From Balneolales bacterium (GTDB taxonomy: Bacteria > Bacteroidota > Rhodothermia > Balneolales > Natronogracilivirgulaceae): a stretch of DNA of 7,503 nucleotides. Both the position numbers and the translations under genes were made by a program. Within the stretch, counting starts at the first letter, position 1; the number at the start of each line of letters is the position of its first letter. Positions 6,214 to 7,503 of this stretch are shown here, piece by piece. The notes under the pieces were generated by a model, which worked only from the letters and a program-made list of their open reading frames with translations, did no database searches and was not told the origin of the DNA. The stretch covers positions 1 through 7,503 of the forward strand of contig SKIC01000095.1 of assembly GCA_007116685.1 (NCBI GenBank). Direction: 5' to 3'.

Positions 6214-7487
6214 ATTGGAAGAAACTAAAACTCATTATCAGCAGAGAATATCTTACTCGTATTCGAACCAAAGGTTTTATTATTTCAACCTTATTGGCTC
6301 CTCTTGGACTCGCATTGCTTATTTTTATCCCGATATTAATCACACTTTTTTCGCCCGACCGAGAGCGAATTGTGATTATCTATGATGAGACAAATGTTGT
6401 TGCCGAGAAAATGATGGAATCCAGACCAGATTTATTCAGAACCAGTGATGACAGTATTGAAGAACTACGCGCAAAAGTTGCTAATGGTAGTATTGAAGGC
6501 TTTGTCTTCATCCCCGAAAATGCAATTTTGGATAACCAAAGAGCAGATTTTTTCCAAAGTGGTGGTGGAGGAATGCAGTTTACAGCCATGCTGCAAAATG
6601 AATATCGTGCTGCTTTAAGAGAAATTCGTTTAGACAGAGCTGAGGCAAATCAAGAAATCCGTGATATCATAACTGCACGTCCAAGCCTCTCAGCCCGCAC
6701 AATCACAGAAACAGGAGAAGATGGGGCTGATACTAGTGTTTTATTTTTCATTGGTTATATCATGGGCTTCATCATTTATGCCGCAATGTTTGCTTATGGA
6801 GCAATCATCATGAGGGGCGTTGTTGAGGAAAAAACCAACCGAATCGTTGAAGTAATAGCCTCTTCAGTTAAACCCTTCGAGTTGCTGATGGGTAAAGTTC
6901 TTGGCGTTGGTTTTCTGGGTCTTACGCAATTTGTGATTTGGGCTGTGCTTGCTTCGGGCATCTTAGCCATTGTTGGACCAGCCGCTGCTTTATTTATGGC
7001 TGATGCAAACAGCGCAGAAGCACTAGCCGTAGCTGAACAAGAACTTGGCTTCACTATCCCCACAATCGGAATTGGAGTTTGGTTAGGATTTATAGGATTC
7101 TTCTTATTGGGCTATCTTATCTACAGTAGCTTATATGCCGCTATTGGCTCTGCTATTGAACAAGAATCGGATGCGCAACAATTGCAAATTCCTATCATGT
7201 TCCTAATTATCCTTCCCATCCTGTTTATTTTCCAAGTAGCCGATGACCCCTCTTCAACTTTGGCTATAGTTACTTCTATGATTCCCTTCTTTGCGCCAAT
7301 ACTAATGCCGGTGCGTATTGCAATAATAGATGTACCCTTGTGGCAAATAGCAGGTACTGTAGTTTTGATGATTGCGACTTTTGTTCTACTTATCTGGTTG
7401 AGCGCCAGAATTTACAGAGTAGGAATTTTGATGTACGGCAAAAAAGCCAGCTTTGCTGAATTGGCAAAGTGGATTCGTTACAATTAA
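6210..7487 (+). CDS. ABC-2 type transporter permease, NatB-like
   Basis: Membrane subunit of the exporter whose ATPase is encoded just upstream; the two genes overlap by ATGA (6210-6213). The 425 residues start with a basic cytoplasmic segment (KKLKLIISREYLTRIRTKG) and a first membrane helix at about 23-48. A polar domain of about 125 residues (49-175) follows, predicted to lie outside the cytoplasmic membrane. Further hydrophobic stretches are at about 177-201, 228-260, 284-312, 326-343, 351-373 and 377-399. The cytoplasmic loop GVVEEKTNRIVEVIASSVKPFELLMGK (203-229) is the hallmark ABC-2/NatB segment that contacts the ATPase. The C-terminus is RIYRVGILMYGKK plus a basic tail. Seven stretches would place that basic tail outside, so one is probably re-entrant, leaving six crossings. 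The CDS looks complete. The 16 bases after the stop show no terminator, so further genes of the operon may lie beyond the window. Cargo is unknown. Confidence 0.92.
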   Translation: MNWKKLKLIISREYLTRIRTKGFIISTLLAPLGLALLIFIPILITLFSPDRERIVIIYDETNVVAEKMMESRPDLFRTSDDSIEELRAKVANGSIEGFVFIPENAILDNQRADFFQSGGGGMQFTAMLQNEYRAALREIRLDRAEANQEIRDIITARPSLSARTITETGEDGADTSVLFFIGYIMGFIIYAAMFAYGAIIMRGVVEEKTNRIVEVIASSVKPFELLMGKVLGVGFLGLTQFVIWAVLASGILAIVGPAAALFMADANSAEALAVAEQELGFTIPTIGIGVWLGFIGFFLLGYLIYSSLYAAIGSAIEQESDAQQLQIPIMFLIILPILFIFQVADDPSSTLAIVTSMIPFFAPILMPVRIAIIDVPLWQIAGTVVLMIATFVLLIWLSARIYRVGILMYGKKASFAELAKWIRYN

Positions 7488-7503
7488 ATTTTATAAAAGA
7501 GGC

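Noticed and set aside
6194..6385. Short overlapping frame starting MRRLQHELEE at the ATPase-permease junction
   Set aside because: The permease frame starting at 6210 has strong family features and a well-placed ribosome binding site; this frame has none and overlaps both real genes.
6380..7063. Minus-strand open frames inside the permease gene
   Set aside because: They are shadows of the permease coding strand without recognisable domains.
7490..7499. TTTTATAAAA palindrome after the permease stop
   Set aside because: It is A-T only, ten bases long without a loop, and the window ends four bases later, so it cannot be called a terminator or operator.

Overview
The window looks like ordinary chromosomal DNA from a member of the Bacteroidota or a close relative (Balneolota or Rhodothermota type). 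Three things point that way. The composition is AT-rich. Almost every gene starts without a Shine-Dalgarno sequence and instead has an A- or T-rich stretch before its ATG. GlgA carries the ECYPVAKAGGLADVVG variant, and the ABC permease ends in an RIYRxGILMYGKK tail, both of which I associate with that group. The phylum is an inference from these traits. There is no rRNA, tRNA or other marker here to settle it.

Layout from left to right. Bases 1-875 (+) hold the C-terminal six-sevenths of a cytoplasmic-type L-asparaginase cut by the window edge. Ten bases later, 886-1593 (+) encodes a stand-alone 3'-5' exonuclease of the PolB-related type. It converges, across an 18-base gap, with 1612-2241 (-), a small secreted protein of unknown function. 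A 200-base AT-rich spacer follows. Then come glgC (2442-3713, -) and glgA (3710-5149, -), which overlap by four bases and are transcribed glgA first. A 149-base divergent spacer separates glgA from a rightward ABC exporter pair: an ATPase (5299-6213) and a membrane subunit (6210-7487), which also overlap by four bases.

How the genes work together. GlgC makes ADP-glucose from glucose-1-phosphate and ATP, and GlgA adds that glucose to a growing alpha-1,4-glucan. The overlapping pair therefore encodes the two committed steps of glycogen synthesis. Branching and breakdown enzymes are not in the window. The ABC pair forms one NatAB-like exporter with unknown cargo. Asparaginase and exonuclease are probably co-transcribed because they are so close, but no functional link is apparent.

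I see no mobile element, CRISPR array, RNA gene, toxin-antitoxin pair or phage gene, and nothing that amounts to a new biological system. The items most worth a second look are the plant/cyanobacterial-like regulatory end of GlgC, the single strong ribosome binding site in front of the permease, and the uncharacterised secreted protein with a tandem repeat directly before its start codon.
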